A stretch of DNA of 64,000 bases, taken from the NCBI RefSeq assembly GCF_004151105.1, contig NZ_PHRF01000005.1, positions 124,001 to 188,000 on the forward strand, given 5' to 3'. This stretch comes from Streptomyces sp. L-9-10. GTDB lineage: Bacteria; Actinomycetota; Actinomycetes; Streptomycetales; Streptomycetaceae. This document shows, in pieces, positions 33,887 through 43,321 of the stretch. The position numbers were made by a program, and so were the translations under genes. The notes beneath the pieces are model-generated. The model had not been told where the DNA came from, did no database searches, and saw only the letters and a list, made by a program, of their open reading frames with translations. The stretch's first letter is position 1; each line of letters begins with the position of its first letter.

Positions 33887-35932
33887 GTGTTCCGCGCCCC
33901 CAAGCGATCAACGTCCCGTCCCCATCTCCATCCTCGCCCTCGCCCTCGCTCAGGTTTCCGGCGTACCGGTGCGGCGCTCGCCGCCACCGGCACCGCGGTC
34001 ACCCTGGCCGCCACCGGCCTCACCGGACCGCCGGCGACGGCCGCGAGTGCGGCCGGGACGGTGACCGTCCGCCTCGATCCCAGCTACCAGCAGCCGCCGT
34101 TCCAGGGATGGGGCACTTCCCTCGCCTGGTTCGCCAATGTCACCGGCGGCTGGCCCGACGCCCAGCGCAACCGGCTGGCCGATGACCTCTACGGGGCGAA
34201 CGGGCTCGGGTTCACCATCGCCCGCTACAACATCGGCGGCGGCGACAGCCCCGAGACCACCCCCTATCTGCGTCCCGGAGCGGCGGTCCCCGGCTACTGG
34301 AACCGGCCGGGTCCCGAGGCACCCGACTGGTGGGACCCGGCCGACCCGGACCACTGGAACCCGAACGCCGACGCCAACCAGCGCTGGTGGCTCGCCGCGG
34401 CCAAGGCGCGCGGCGCCAGGACCTTCGAGGCGTTCTCCAACTCCGCCCCGTACTTCATGACCAACAGCGGCCGCGTCTCCGGTGCGGTGAACGGCTGGCA
34501 GGACAATCTCCGCTCCGACCAGTACGAAAGGTTCGCCGCCTATCTCTCCGGCGCCCTCCGGCGCGCGCAGGACTCCACCGGTGTCACGTTCGGCTCCCTC
34601 TCCCCGGTCAACGAGCCCAACACCGACTACTGGCGCGCCGGCGGCCGCCAGGAGGGTTCCCACTGGGACCCCGCCTCACAGGCGCGCATGATCTCCACGC
34701 TGCGCGCCGCCCTGGACGCGAAGGGCGTGACCACCCCGATCGCGGCCATGGACGAGACCAACCCCGCGGTGTTCCGCGGCAACTGGGAGTCGTACGCCCC
34801 GGCCGTCCGCGACGCCGTCGGCCGGCTCAACACGCACACCTACGGGACGAACGGCCGAACCGGCGTGCGTGACATCGCCAAGGGCACGGGCACCCCGCTG
34901 TGGATGTCCGAGGTGGACGTCGGTGGCAGCGTCCCCCAGAGCTTCACCGACATGAGCCCCGCACTCGACCTGGCCGACCGCGTCAACGACGACATCAGGG
35001 AGCTGGAACCCCGGGCCTGGGTGCTGTGGCAGGCCATCGAGGACTACGAGAACATGACCCCGGCCCATGAGAACTCCAACTGGGGCCTGATCCAAGCCGA
35101 CTTCACCCCGGAGGACGCCGCCACCGAGCCGCTGCGCAAGAACAAGAAGTACTGGGCGATGGCCAACTACAGCCGCTTCGTGCGTCCGGGCGCCCGCGTC
35201 ATCAACACCGACGGCGCCGACACCTTGGCCGCGCTGCGCCCGGCCGGACAAGGGGCCGTCGTCGTCCACACCAACCCCACCGGGGCGGATCAGGAGCTCA
35301 CCCTGGACCTCGACGGGTTCCAGAGCGTCGGCAGCGCCCCCGTCGAGCGCTACACCACCGACGCCACCAAGAACCTCCAGCGCGAGAGCGACGTCACGAC
35401 CGTCGGCAAGACCCTGAAGGTCACCGTCGGCGCCGGTTCCGTCACGACCTTCGTACTGCCGGGAGTCGGCGGCGTGAACACCGCCACCGCCACGGCTCCC
35501 ACGGGCGCACCCCGCCAACTGGTCAACGACAACAGCGGGATGGCGCTCGCCGTCGCCACGGTGAACGGGAAGAGCACACCGGTGCAACGCACCTCCGACC
35601 CCGCCGACCCCGCCCAGCAGTGGACCTTCACCAAGCTGTCCGCGGCCGACTGGGGCAGCACCGCCGCCTACCGCATCACCAACGTCAAGACGGGCGAGGC
35701 CCTCTCGGGCTCGGAAGACGTGCTCGCGTTCGCCAAACCCGGATCGTCCTCGGCCCGGCAGAAGTGGATGCGCTCGACCACTGGTGACGGTCACGCCACC
35801 CTGATCAACAACGCCACCGGCAAACTCCTCGATGTCACCGGGGCCGCCACGGGCGACGGAACCCCCGTCGGCATCTACCAGCCCACGACGGGCAGCAACC
35901 AGTCCTGGACCCTCCACGGCATCGCCGGGTGA
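33887..35932 (+). CDS. Secreted GH30 endo-beta-1,6-galactanase-like enzyme with ricin-type lectin domain
   Basis: 681 residues from the GTG at 33887, with AGGGAG seven bases upstream. A long basic, Tat-like or Sec leader ends near residue 55. The GH30 (beta/alpha)8 barrel starts at FQGWGTSLAWFANVTGGWPD. The acid/base is Glu243 in SPVNEPNTDYW and the nucleophile is Glu342 in LWMSEVDVGG. A beta-sandwich follows (about 440-530), then a C-terminal beta-trefoil lectin (about 545-681). This layout and the WFANVTGGW segment match the GH30 subfamily that attacks beta-1,6-galactan side chains of type II arabinogalactan. It ends 34 bp from the convergent GH35 gene. Confidence 0.88.
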   Translation: MFRAPKRSTSRPHLHPRPRPRSGFRRTGAALAATGTAVTLAATGLTGPPATAASAAGTVTVRLDPSYQQPPFQGWGTSLAWFANVTGGWPDAQRNRLADDLYGANGLGFTIARYNIGGGDSPETTPYLRPGAAVPGYWNRPGPEAPDWWDPADPDHWNPNADANQRWWLAAAKARGARTFEAFSNSAPYFMTNSGRVSGAVNGWQDNLRSDQYERFAAYLSGALRRAQDSTGVTFGSLSPVNEPNTDYWRAGGRQEGSHWDPASQARMISTLRAALDAKGVTTPIAAMDETNPAVFRGNWESYAPAVRDAVGRLNTHTYGTNGRTGVRDIAKGTGTPLWMSEVDVGGSVPQSFTDMSPALDLADRVNDDIRELEPRAWVLWQAIEDYENMTPAHENSNWGLIQADFTPEDAATEPLRKNKKYWAMANYSRFVRPGARVINTDGADTLAALRPAGQGAVVVHTNPTGADQELTLDLDGFQSVGSAPVERYTTDATKNLQRESDVTTVGKTLKVTVGAGSVTTFVLPGVGGVNTATATAPTGAPRQLVNDNSGMALAVATVNGKSTPVQRTSDPADPAQQWTFTKLSAADWGSTAAYRITNVKTGEALSGSEDVLAFAKPGSSSARQKWMRSTTGDGHATLINNATGKLLDVTGAATGDGTPVGIYQPTTGSNQSWTLHGIAG

Positions 35933-35966
35933 CACAGGGAAGGCGCTGCCCCTGGCCACCGTGGTC

Positions 35967-37718
35967 CTACTCTTCGGTCGGGCCGAGGTCGGGCGTCTTC
36001 CGGAAGTCGACGGTACGTGCGTGGCGGGCGGAGTGCAGCTCGAACACGACGATCTCGTTGGTGCCCGCGCGCAGTACGGGGGCGGGCACGTACAGGGACC
36101 GCTGGGGCCCACGGGACCAGTAGCGGCCCAGCGCGAAACCGTTGATCCACGCGTTGCCCTTCGTCCAGCCGTCGAGATGGAGAAAGGTGTCCGCCACCGC
36201 GGCCAGCTCGAAGCTGCCGCGGTGGAAGGCCGGACCGGTCGGCACGATGGCGGTAGCGGTGAACGGAATCGCGTCCAGGGAGGTCAGCGGCAGCGGTCTG
36301 CTGGTCCATCCGGCGAGTTCCGCGCCGTCCAGCAGGACCTTGCCGGGCAGCCCCTTCCTGTCGTGGATGCCGGGACCGTAGTTGACGCGGCCCTGGTTCT
36401 CCACGAGCAGGTTCAGGACGCTGCCGGGGCGCGGCACGGTGAAGGCGAGGGCGTGCTCGTGGTTCTCCCGCTCCAGAACCCCGACGGGCTGCCCGTCGAG
36501 GAAGACCTGAGCGCGGTCGCGGACCTGCTCCAGTTCGAGGAGCACGGGCCCCTGGGCCGGCAGGACGGTCTCGTACAGGACGAATCCGAAGTCCTGCCCG
36601 AGCTGCTCCATCGTCAGCGGGTGGGAGGACTCGACGGCGTCTCCGAGGGCCGGAGCGCAGTCCAGCAGGCCGGCGCTGGTGGTCAACGGGACGGAGGAGA
36701 GGGCGAGTTTGGCCGAGCGCGCGGGCACGGGAGTGGCAGGGACCGGCGCGTACTTGGCGATGACCTCGCGGAAGGCGGTGAACTTCTCGGTGGGGTCGCC
36801 GGCTTCGTCGAGAGGCGCGTCGTAGTCGTAGGAGGTGACGGTCGGCCGGTAGGTGTGCTTTTCATTGGCGCCATTGGTGAAGCCGAAGTTCGTGCCGCCG
36901 TGGAACATATAGAAGTTGACCGAGGCCCCGGTCGACAGCAGTTCGTCCAGCTCCCGCGCCGCCTGGTCGGGATCGCGGACCACGTGGTGGCCGCCCCAGC
37001 GGTCGAACCAGCCGATCCAGAACTCGGTCGACAACAGGGGGCCGTTCGGCTGATGCGCGCGCAGGGTGGCGAGGTTCTGGGTGGAGCGGCTGCCGAAGTT
37101 GGCGGTCGCGAGGACCCCCGGCAGCGCGCCGCGCTCCAGGTCGTCGGGCTGATCGCAGGTGAACAGAGGCACATCGACACCGCTCCGGCGGAGTGAGCCG
37201 GCGAGGTGTTCCAGGTAGGCGGTGTCGTCACCGCAGGCGCCGTACTCGTTCTCCACCTGCATGGCGAGTACCGGCCCGCCGCGCGTGGCCAGGTAGGGCA
37301 GGAGCGGAGGGAGAAGCCGGGCGAAGTAGTCGTCGACCGCCGCGAGAAAAAGGGGGTCGCGGGTGCGCAGGCGGATACCGCGTTGGGCCAGCAGCCAGGA
37401 GGGAAGGCCGCCGCCTTCCCATTCCGCGCAGATGTAGGGGCCCGGGCGGAGCAGAACATGGAGGCCCTCGGCGGCCGCGAGGTCGAGGAAGGCGGGCAGA
37501 TCAAGCGCGTCGTCGATGCGGAACTGGTCCGGCCGCGGCTGATGGAGGTTCCAGGGGACGTACGTCTCGACGGTGTTGAGGCCCATGAGGCGGGCCTTGT
37601 GTAGCCGGTCGGCCCACTGCGCGGGATGGACCCGGAAGTAGTGCAGTCCGCCGGACAGGAGCCGGAAGGGTTCGCTGTCCAGGCGGAATCCGCCGCCGTC
37701 GATCTGGAGAACGGGCAT
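35967..37718 (-). CDS. Cytoplasmic GH35 beta-galactosidase
   Basis: 583 residues from the ATG at 37718. The GH35 barrel begins at once (SGGLHYFRVHPAQWADRLHK) with no signal peptide, so it acts inside the cell on imported galacto-oligosaccharides. The acid/base is Glu158 in QVENEYG and the nucleophile is Glu232 in LSTEFWIGWFDRWGG. The two C-terminal jelly-roll domains end in WTKGNAWINGFALGRYWSRG, which is family-typical. A perfect 14-bp palindrome of the LacI type lies 77 bp upstream of the start (37796-37809), so it belongs to the arabinogalactan regulon. A longer start at 37838 would include that operator and is rejected. Confidence 0.93.
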   Translation of the reverse strand: MPVLQIDGGGFRLDSEPFRLLSGGLHYFRVHPAQWADRLHKARLMGLNTVETYVPWNLHQPRPDQFRIDDALDLPAFLDLAAAEGLHVLLRPGPYICAEWEGGGLPSWLLAQRGIRLRTRDPLFLAAVDDYFARLLPPLLPYLATRGGPVLAMQVENEYGACGDDTAYLEHLAGSLRRSGVDVPLFTCDQPDDLERGALPGVLATANFGSRSTQNLATLRAHQPNGPLLSTEFWIGWFDRWGGHHVVRDPDQAARELDELLSTGASVNFYMFHGGTNFGFTNGANEKHTYRPTVTSYDYDAPLDEAGDPTEKFTAFREVIAKYAPVPATPVPARSAKLALSSVPLTTSAGLLDCAPALGDAVESSHPLTMEQLGQDFGFVLYETVLPAQGPVLLELEQVRDRAQVFLDGQPVGVLERENHEHALAFTVPRPGSVLNLLVENQGRVNYGPGIHDRKGLPGKVLLDGAELAGWTSRPLPLTSLDAIPFTATAIVPTGPAFHRGSFELAAVADTFLHLDGWTKGNAWINGFALGRYWSRGPQRSLYVPAPVLRAGTNEIVVFELHSARHARTVDFRKTPDLGPTEE

Positions 37719-38203
37719 GTGCTGCTGCTCCTGTGCTGGAGGGGGATGCACGGTGGAGGCGTCGCGAACCGGCGGAAAGCCGCACCTCACGAGTATGTTT
37801 ACGTAAACACACTGGTGATGGCAAGCCCTGTGATCCATACCCTCCGCACGGCGGACTCGGCACCTCCGGCCGCGTTCACCCCGAACTCCGAAACGTCACA
37901 AGGACGTTTCGGCGACGCCACCCCCTTGACGACAGGCCGTAACGGCGATGTCATATGTCGCATCGCGTTTGAACCTGTTGGCTTCTGAGGTTTTCCTGCT
38001 CGATCGGCGCCCAACTTGCCGACTCCGCGTGACCCACTGGCCGCAATATCACGTTTTCCAACATCCCCGCCCTCGTGGCAGTCGGATGACCGCTCCATTG
38101 CTCAGCGCGCCTCCGCACCTCCACGAATACGCCGGCCTGTTCCCGCACGCGCCCCGCACGCCCGGCACCGCCGACCGGTGTCCGTACCAAGGAGAGTCCG
38201 TTC
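37719..38203. other. Control region between GH35 and the importer operon
   Basis: 485 bp between divergent genes. It holds operator C at 37796-37809. The remainder is less GC-rich than its surroundings and probably contains the importer promoter, but I find no clear second operator or gene. Confidence 0.55.
37796..37809. promoter_or_regulatory. LacI-type operator C (perfect palindrome)
   Basis: TGTTTACGTAAACA, a perfect 14-bp palindrome with the CG centre typical of LacI-family sites. It is the best copy of the motif found at four places in the locus. It lies upstream of the GH35 gene and about 400 bp from the divergent importer operon. Confidence 0.85.
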
Positions 38204-39244
38204 ATGACCCGTTCCCACCGCACTCGCGCCACCGCGGCCGTCGGCCTGCTGTGCAGCCTGGCCCTGACGACCGCCTGCTCCTCGGGCAAGGAGTCCACGG
38301 GCAAGGGCGAGGCCGGCCCGGTGACAGGCAAGATCTCCGTCACCTATCTGCAGAAGCAGGGCGACCAGGAGTACTTCGTCGGCGAGGCCGCCGGAGCCAG
38401 GGCGAAGGCCGACGAACTCGGCATCGACCTCAAGGTCGTCAACCTCGGCAACGACGCCAACAAGACCGTGAGCGAAGTGCAGGCCGCCATCGCCCAGAAG
38501 GTCAACGGCGTGATCATCGTCGTGCCCGACCCGGCGGTGGGCCCCCAGGTCGTCCAGACCGCGAAGGACGGCAAGGTCGCTCTGCTCACCTCGGACGACC
38601 AGATCTGCACCACCGGCTCCGACCCGGCGGCTTGTGGCAAGGCCGACCTCGTCCCCCGTATCGGCTTCAGCGGTACGCAGATGGGAAGCGAGGTCGGCAA
38701 GCGAGCCGCCGCCGAGTACAAGAAGGCGAACTGGAAGGCCGCCGACACCCGCGTCATCTCCGCCTGGAAGCAGGACGTCACCGTCTGCGGCGACCGGGTC
38801 AAGGCCGCGAAGCAGGCATTCGGTACGGCCGTCCCCGGGGTGAAGACGATCGACGTACCCACGGACAACACCCCCACGGGAGCCCAGGACAAGATCGCCG
38901 CGACCATCACGGCCAACTCCGGTGTCAGGAACTGGGTGGTGTGGGGCTGCAACGACGAGAACGTCGCGGGTGGCGTCACCGCCCTGCAGAACGCCGGCAT
39001 CAGCCCCGACCGTGTCATCGGTGTCGGTCTCGGTGCCTACCTGGCCTGCAAGGAATGGGGCTCCGGCAAGCCCAGCGGCATGAAGGCCGCGCTGTTCATC
39101 AACGGCGAGGACGTCGGCGCGCTCGCCGTGCAGACCATGTACGACAAGCTCAAGAAGGGCAAGGAGTTCCCCGCCGAGGGCTTCGCACCCACCACCATGG
39201 TCGACCCGTCCAGCTGGAAGTCCTCCGGTCTCACCTGCGGCTGA
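38204..39244 (+). CDS. Sugar ABC transporter substrate-binding lipoprotein (ribose/arabinose class)
   Basis: 346 residues from the ATG at 38204. The lipoprotein signal has lipobox LTTAC (Cys25). The mature protein is a two-lobed type I periplasmic-binding fold beginning KISVTYLQKQGDQEYFVGEA, with NKTVSEVQAAIAQKVNGVII in lobe 1. In lobe 2, WVVWGCNDENVAGGVTALQ is closest in pattern to L-arabinose-binding AraF. It captures a monosaccharide at the outer face of the membrane and delivers it to the AraG/AraH-like proteins encoded next. Arabinose is the expected side-chain product of the glycosidases in this locus, so I infer arabinose, with galactose or ribose as alternatives. Confidence 0.88.
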   Translation: MTRSHRTRATAAVGLLCSLALTTACSSGKESTGKGEAGPVTGKISVTYLQKQGDQEYFVGEAAGARAKADELGIDLKVVNLGNDANKTVSEVQAAIAQKVNGVIIVVPDPAVGPQVVQTAKDGKVALLTSDDQICTTGSDPAACGKADLVPRIGFSGTQMGSEVGKRAAAEYKKANWKAADTRVISAWKQDVTVCGDRVKAAKQAFGTAVPGVKTIDVPTDNTPTGAQDKIAATITANSGVRNWVVWGCNDENVAGGVTALQNAGISPDRVIGVGLGAYLACKEWGSGKPSGMKAALFINGEDVGALAVQTMYDKLKKGKEFPAEGFAPTTMVDPSSWKSSGLTCG

Positions 39245-39375
39245 CCCTCACCAGCTCGCGACCGAGACCGGTTCCGGCCCTGGCCCGCCCCCCTTCGCCG
39301 GCGGGCCAGAGCAACCCGCCGGCTCCGGCGCTCTCCGGCCCGTCCGCCCCCGTACAAACGCCTTCGAGGTAGCCC

Positions 39376-40974
39376 ATGAGTTCCACGCGCAGTCCGGCCC
39401 CCGATCCTCGCTCCTCGCCCGAGGGGCGCGGAGACCCGCCCTCTTCCGTCGGCGTCCACTCCGTCGGGGTTCAGGGGATCGTCAAGCGCTTCGGCGCGGT
39501 CCAGGCGCTCGGCGGTGTCACCTTGGACTTTCCGCGCGGCCAGGTCACCGCGTTGATGGGGGAGAACGGCGCCGGCAAGTCCACCCTGCTGAAGATCCTC
39601 ACCGGCGATCACCGCCCGACCGAGGGCCACGTCCTCATCGACGGTCTGCGGGTCGACCTCGACTCGCCCGCCCGGGCCCGCGCCGCCGGAATCCGCATCA
39701 TCCCGCAGGAACCGGAGATCATCCCGCATGTCTCCGTGGCCGAGAACGTCTACGCCGGAGCGCTGCCCCGCGGACGGGGCAGACTCTTCGACCGCCGCGA
39801 ACTGCTCCGGCGTGTCGAGGCCGACCTCGAACGGCTCGGTTTCGCCGACGTGCTCGACCCGCGCCTCCTCGGCTCCCAGCTGACTCCGGCTCAGCGGCAA
39901 CTCGTCGAGATCATAAGGGCGTTGACCGGCGAGACCGCGGCGAAGGTCATCGCCTTCGACGAGCCCACCTCCTCGCTCTCCGAGCACGAGGTCGACGCCC
40001 TCTTCGCCCTCATACGGCGATTGCGCGCCGAGGGCATCGCCGTCGTCTACGTCTCCCACCGCATGCAGGAGATATTCCAGCTCGCCGACCGCATCGCCGT
40101 ACTGCGGGACGGCACGCTGGTGGGAGTCGAGGAGGCCGGCCGCACCGATGAGGCCGGCCTCGTCCGGCTCATGGTCGGCCGTGACCTGTCCACCATGTTC
40201 GTACGACAACGCGTCGCCACCGAGCGGCTCGTCCTCGACGTCAGGAACGTCACCACCGACGACGTACACGACATCACCCTGAAGGTGCACTCCGGCGAAG
40301 TGGTCGGCCTGGCAGGGCTCATCGGAGCGGGCCGCTCGGAGCTGGCTCTCGCCCTGGCCGGCGATCTCCCCGTCCACAGCGGATCCATCACGCTCGACGG
40401 CACACGACTACGCCTCGGCAGCCCCCGCGAGGCAATCGGGGCGGGCCTGGGTCTGGCACCCGAGGAGCGCAAGGCCCAGGCGCTGTTCCCGCACCGCTCG
40501 ATCCGCGACAACACCTCGCTCGTGGTCCTCGACCGGCTCCGCCGCTTCCGCTTCGTACGGCGCAAGGCCGAACGCGAACTGACACAGCACTACGCCGACC
40601 GGCTCAGGGTCCGCGCCCCCTCCATCGAACACGAGGTCCGCAAACTCTCCGGCGGCAATCAGCAGAAGGTCGTGCTCGCCCGCTGGCTGGCGCGCAAACC
40701 CAAGGTCCTGATCCTCGACGAGCCGACCCGCGGTATCGACGTCGGGGCCAAGGCCGAGATCTACCAGATCATCGCCGCCCTGGCCGCGGACGGTGTGGCC
40801 GTGCTCGTGATCTCCTCCGAACTGCCTGAACTCCTCGGGCTCTCGGACCGCGTCATCGTGATGCAGGCAGGCCGGATCACCGGCGAACTCGACCGCGACG
40901 AAGCCACCGAAGAAGCCCTCCTCGCCCTGGCCATGGCCGACGACATCACCCCCGCCCCTGGAGCCTCCTCATGA
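39376..40974 (+). CDS. Sugar ABC transporter ATP-binding protein (two ABC domains)
   Basis: 532 residues from the ATG at 39376. The first ATPase domain (about 25-270) has Walker A GENGAGKST and a VIAFDEPTSSL Walker B. The second domain (about 275-520) has the degenerate GLIGAGRSE P-loop but an intact signature (KLSGGNQQKVVLA) and ILDEPTRGIDVG. This is the tandem-ATPase architecture of RbsA/AraG/MglA. It energises the import of the sugar bound by the preceding lipoprotein. The stop overlaps the permease start (ATGA, 4 bp). Confidence 0.93.
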   Translation: MSSTRSPAPDPRSSPEGRGDPPSSVGVHSVGVQGIVKRFGAVQALGGVTLDFPRGQVTALMGENGAGKSTLLKILTGDHRPTEGHVLIDGLRVDLDSPARARAAGIRIIPQEPEIIPHVSVAENVYAGALPRGRGRLFDRRELLRRVEADLERLGFADVLDPRLLGSQLTPAQRQLVEIIRALTGETAAKVIAFDEPTSSLSEHEVDALFALIRRLRAEGIAVVYVSHRMQEIFQLADRIAVLRDGTLVGVEEAGRTDEAGLVRLMVGRDLSTMFVRQRVATERLVLDVRNVTTDDVHDITLKVHSGEVVGLAGLIGAGRSELALALAGDLPVHSGSITLDGTRLRLGSPREAIGAGLGLAPEERKAQALFPHRSIRDNTSLVVLDRLRRFRFVRRKAERELTQHYADRLRVRAPSIEHEVRKLSGGNQQKVVLARWLARKPKVLILDEPTRGIDVGAKAEIYQIIAALAADGVAVLVISSELPELLGLSDRVIVMQAGRITGELDRDEATEEALLALAMADDITPAPGASS

Positions 40975-42008
40975 CCGTCACCATCACCCCGGACCCAGCC
41001 CTGAAAGGCCCGGCACACGACAGCCGAAGCCGCGGCCGGGCCGGGCTTTGGGCCTCCATCGGCGGGCAGAACCTCAGTCTGATCGGTGCCCTCGTCGTCG
41101 TCCTCGCCCTCTTCGGCGCTCTCAACGACAACTACCTCAGCCTGACGAACATGCAGGTCATCGCCGAGGCCGCCACCATCACCGGCCTGCTCGCCATCGT
41201 GCAGACGGTCGTCATCATCTGCGGCGGGCTCGACATCTCCGTCGGCTCACAGGTCGGTGTGGCCTCGGTCGTCAGCGCCATGGTCTTCACCAGCACAGGC
41301 TCCAATGCCTTCCTCGGCATGGCCGCGGCCGTCGGTACCGGACTCCTCGTCGGCGTCCTCAACGGACTGATCATCGTCTACGGACGCGTCAACCCCACCA
41401 TCGCCACCCTCGCCGGCCTCGCCGCGTACAAGGGCCTGGCCCAGCTGATCTCCAACGGCCGCGCACAGGGTTACGTCCTCAACAACGACGTCTTCGTCTT
41501 CCTGGGCCGCGGCAAGATCGCCGGGCTGCCCGTGATGGTCTGGATCCTGGCCGTCGTCGCCGGCGCCGTGCATCTCCTGCTCAAGTACACCGACATCGGC
41601 CGCAACCTCTACGCCATCGGCGGCAACGACACCGCGGCGCGCCTCGCCGGCATCAGCATCAACAAGTACCTCGTCTTCGTATACGCCCTGATCGGCATCG
41701 TCGCCGCCATCGCCGGCATCCTGCTCACCGCCCGCACCGGCTCCGGCCAGCCCACCTCCGGCAGCGAAGGACTCGAACTCAAAGCCATCACCGCCGCGGC
41801 CCTCGGCGGCTGCGCCCTCAAGGGCGGCAAGGGCGGCATCGGCGGCACACTCCTCGCCGTCGCCCTGCTCGGCTGCCTGGAGAACGGCCTCACCGTCGAA
41901 GGCATCAACTCCTTCTGGCAGAACGTCGCCCAGGGCACACTCCTCGTCGTCGCCGTCGTCATCCAGCAGCGCCGCAACGGCGAACGAGCCGTCGGACTGC
42001 CCACTTAG
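40971..42008 (+). CDS. Sugar ABC transporter permease (ribose/arabinose class)
   Basis: 345 residues, translationally coupled to the ATPase gene by a 4-bp overlap. It has about ten transmembrane helices. The conserved permease segment GGLDISVGSQVGVASVVSAM and the cytoplasmic GGNDTAARLAGI loop are those of the RbsC/AraH family. The protein forms the membrane channel, probably as a homodimer. Its last four bases overlap the end of the convergent LacI gene. Confidence 0.92.
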   Translation: MTVTITPDPALKGPAHDSRSRGRAGLWASIGGQNLSLIGALVVVLALFGALNDNYLSLTNMQVIAEAATITGLLAIVQTVVIICGGLDISVGSQVGVASVVSAMVFTSTGSNAFLGMAAAVGTGLLVGVLNGLIIVYGRVNPTIATLAGLAAYKGLAQLISNGRAQGYVLNNDVFVFLGRGKIAGLPVMVWILAVVAGAVHLLLKYTDIGRNLYAIGGNDTAARLAGISINKYLVFVYALIGIVAAIAGILLTARTGSGQPTSGSEGLELKAITAAALGGCALKGGKGGIGGTLLAVALLGCLENGLTVEGINSFWQNVAQGTLLVVAVVIQQRRNGERAVGLPT

Positions 42009-43138
42009 GACCTCTCCCCCGCCTTCTTCGACGCCCTGGCCGGCCCCCGCCCCTGCCCCGCGGTGGCGGGCGTGCACGCGGCCGTGCTCCGGCGGACGAC
42101 CAGAGTGGTCGGCACGAGCGTCGTACCGCCCTCCACCGTCTCACCGCGCAGTTCCCGCAGAACGGCGTCGACACACAGTTCCCCGACCTTGGCGAAGTCC
42201 TGACGGACCGTTGTCAGCGGCGGGATGAACGAGGCGGCCTCCGCTATGTCGTCGAAACCCACCACGCTGACCTCCTCCGGCACACGCCTGCCACGCTCGT
42301 GCAGCGCCCGCAGCACACCGAGAGCCATCTGGTCGTTCGCCACGAACACCGCCGTGCAGTCGGGCTCCTCCGCCAGCCGGAGGCCCGCCTCGTAGCCGGA
42401 TTCGGGGGTCCAGTCGCCGCGCAGCGGGGGCGGCACCTCGCGCCCGTCCTCACGCAACGCCGCCTCCCAGGCGGCCTCGCGACGGCCCGCCGCGAACGAC
42501 TCCTCGGGCCCTGCCAGGTGCCAGACCGTGCCGTGGCCGAGGTCCAGCAGGTGCCGCACTGCCGTACGCGCGCCCTGCTGCTGATCGGTGTCCACCACAG
42601 GGAACCGGTCACCGGCGTCGGAGTCCACGACGACGACCTTCACATGAGGCGGCAGTGCCAGTGACGTCGTGTCGAGCAGGTGTACCTCCATGATCAGCAC
42701 GACCGCGTCCACCGCGAGTTCGTCGAGCCGTGTGAAGGCACCCCTGACGTTGTCCTGGGTCGGCGCGTCGAGCGGGATCAGCGTGACCGCGTACCCCGCG
42801 CGGGACGCGCAGTTCGCGATGGCCTCCAGGGTCCGTACATTGCCGGTGCTCGAGAGGCTCATCGTGATGACACCGATGGTCCGGAAGTCCCCGCGCTTGA
42901 GGGCGCGGGCGGCGCTGTTGGGCCGGTAGCCGAGCTCCTTCATGGCGTCCAGCACTCTCCGCCGGGTGCTCTCGATGACGGCCGGGTCTCCGTTGGAGAC
43001 CCTGGAGACCGTCTGCGACGAGACGCCGGCGACCCGGGCGACGTCCGCCATCGAGACACGGCGCTGCCGCCCTTTCGCGGCACGCCGTCCCCCGCCGTCG
43101 GCCGTCTTCGCCCGAGCGTCAGTGTCCTTGTCCGTCAT
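42005..43138 (-). CDS. LacI family repressor (arabinogalactan locus, right)
   Basis: 377 residues from the ATG at 43138. The HTH is VSMADVARVAGVSSQTVSRVSNG; the hinge (PNSAARALKRGDF) and sugar-binding domain end in PPLTTVRQDFAKVGELCVDA, nearly matching the paralogue at 30863. A divergent operator-like site at 43211-43224 separates it from the CUT1 operon. It converges on the importer permease with a 4-bp overlap, so antisense transcription across the stop region is possible. Confidence 0.92.
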   Translation of the reverse strand: MTDKDTDARAKTADGGGRRAAKGRQRRVSMADVARVAGVSSQTVSRVSNGDPAVIESTRRRVLDAMKELGYRPNSAARALKRGDFRTIGVITMSLSSTGNVRTLEAIANCASRAGYAVTLIPLDAPTQDNVRGAFTRLDELAVDAVVLIMEVHLLDTTSLALPPHVKVVVVDSDAGDRFPVVDTDQQQGARTAVRHLLDLGHGTVWHLAGPEESFAAGRREAAWEAALREDGREVPPPLRGDWTPESGYEAGLRLAEEPDCTAVFVANDQMALGVLRALHERGRRVPEEVSVVGFDDIAEAASFIPPLTTVRQDFAKVGELCVDAVLRELRGETVEGGTTLVPTTLVVRRSTAACTPATAGQGRGPARASKKAGERS

Positions 43139-43210
43139 CGAAATCCCTTCCGTTCACTACCGCTTCATGCTTGACGCCCCCCAGCGGGAGTGTCACCATC
43201 ACGCTACCGA

Positions 43211-43224
43211 TGATTACGTAAACA
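43211..43224. promoter_or_regulatory. LacI-type operator D
   Basis: TGATTACGTAAACA, one mismatch pair from the perfect palindrome at 37796. It lies 73 bp upstream of the lacI start and about 98 bp upstream of the CUT1 permease. Confidence 0.75.
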
Positions 43225-43321
43225 TTTCCCATCGGGCCAGCCTCCGCCCGGCCGTCTCCGGCCCGAAGGCCCTCTTCCCCCCTCTCTCCGGACCGGTCGG
43301 CCACCGAACAAGGAACCAGCC

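Noticed and set aside
36000..37838. GH35 start at 37838
   Set aside because: Would translate the perfect LacI operator at 37796 and lacks a ribosome site; homology starts at 37718.
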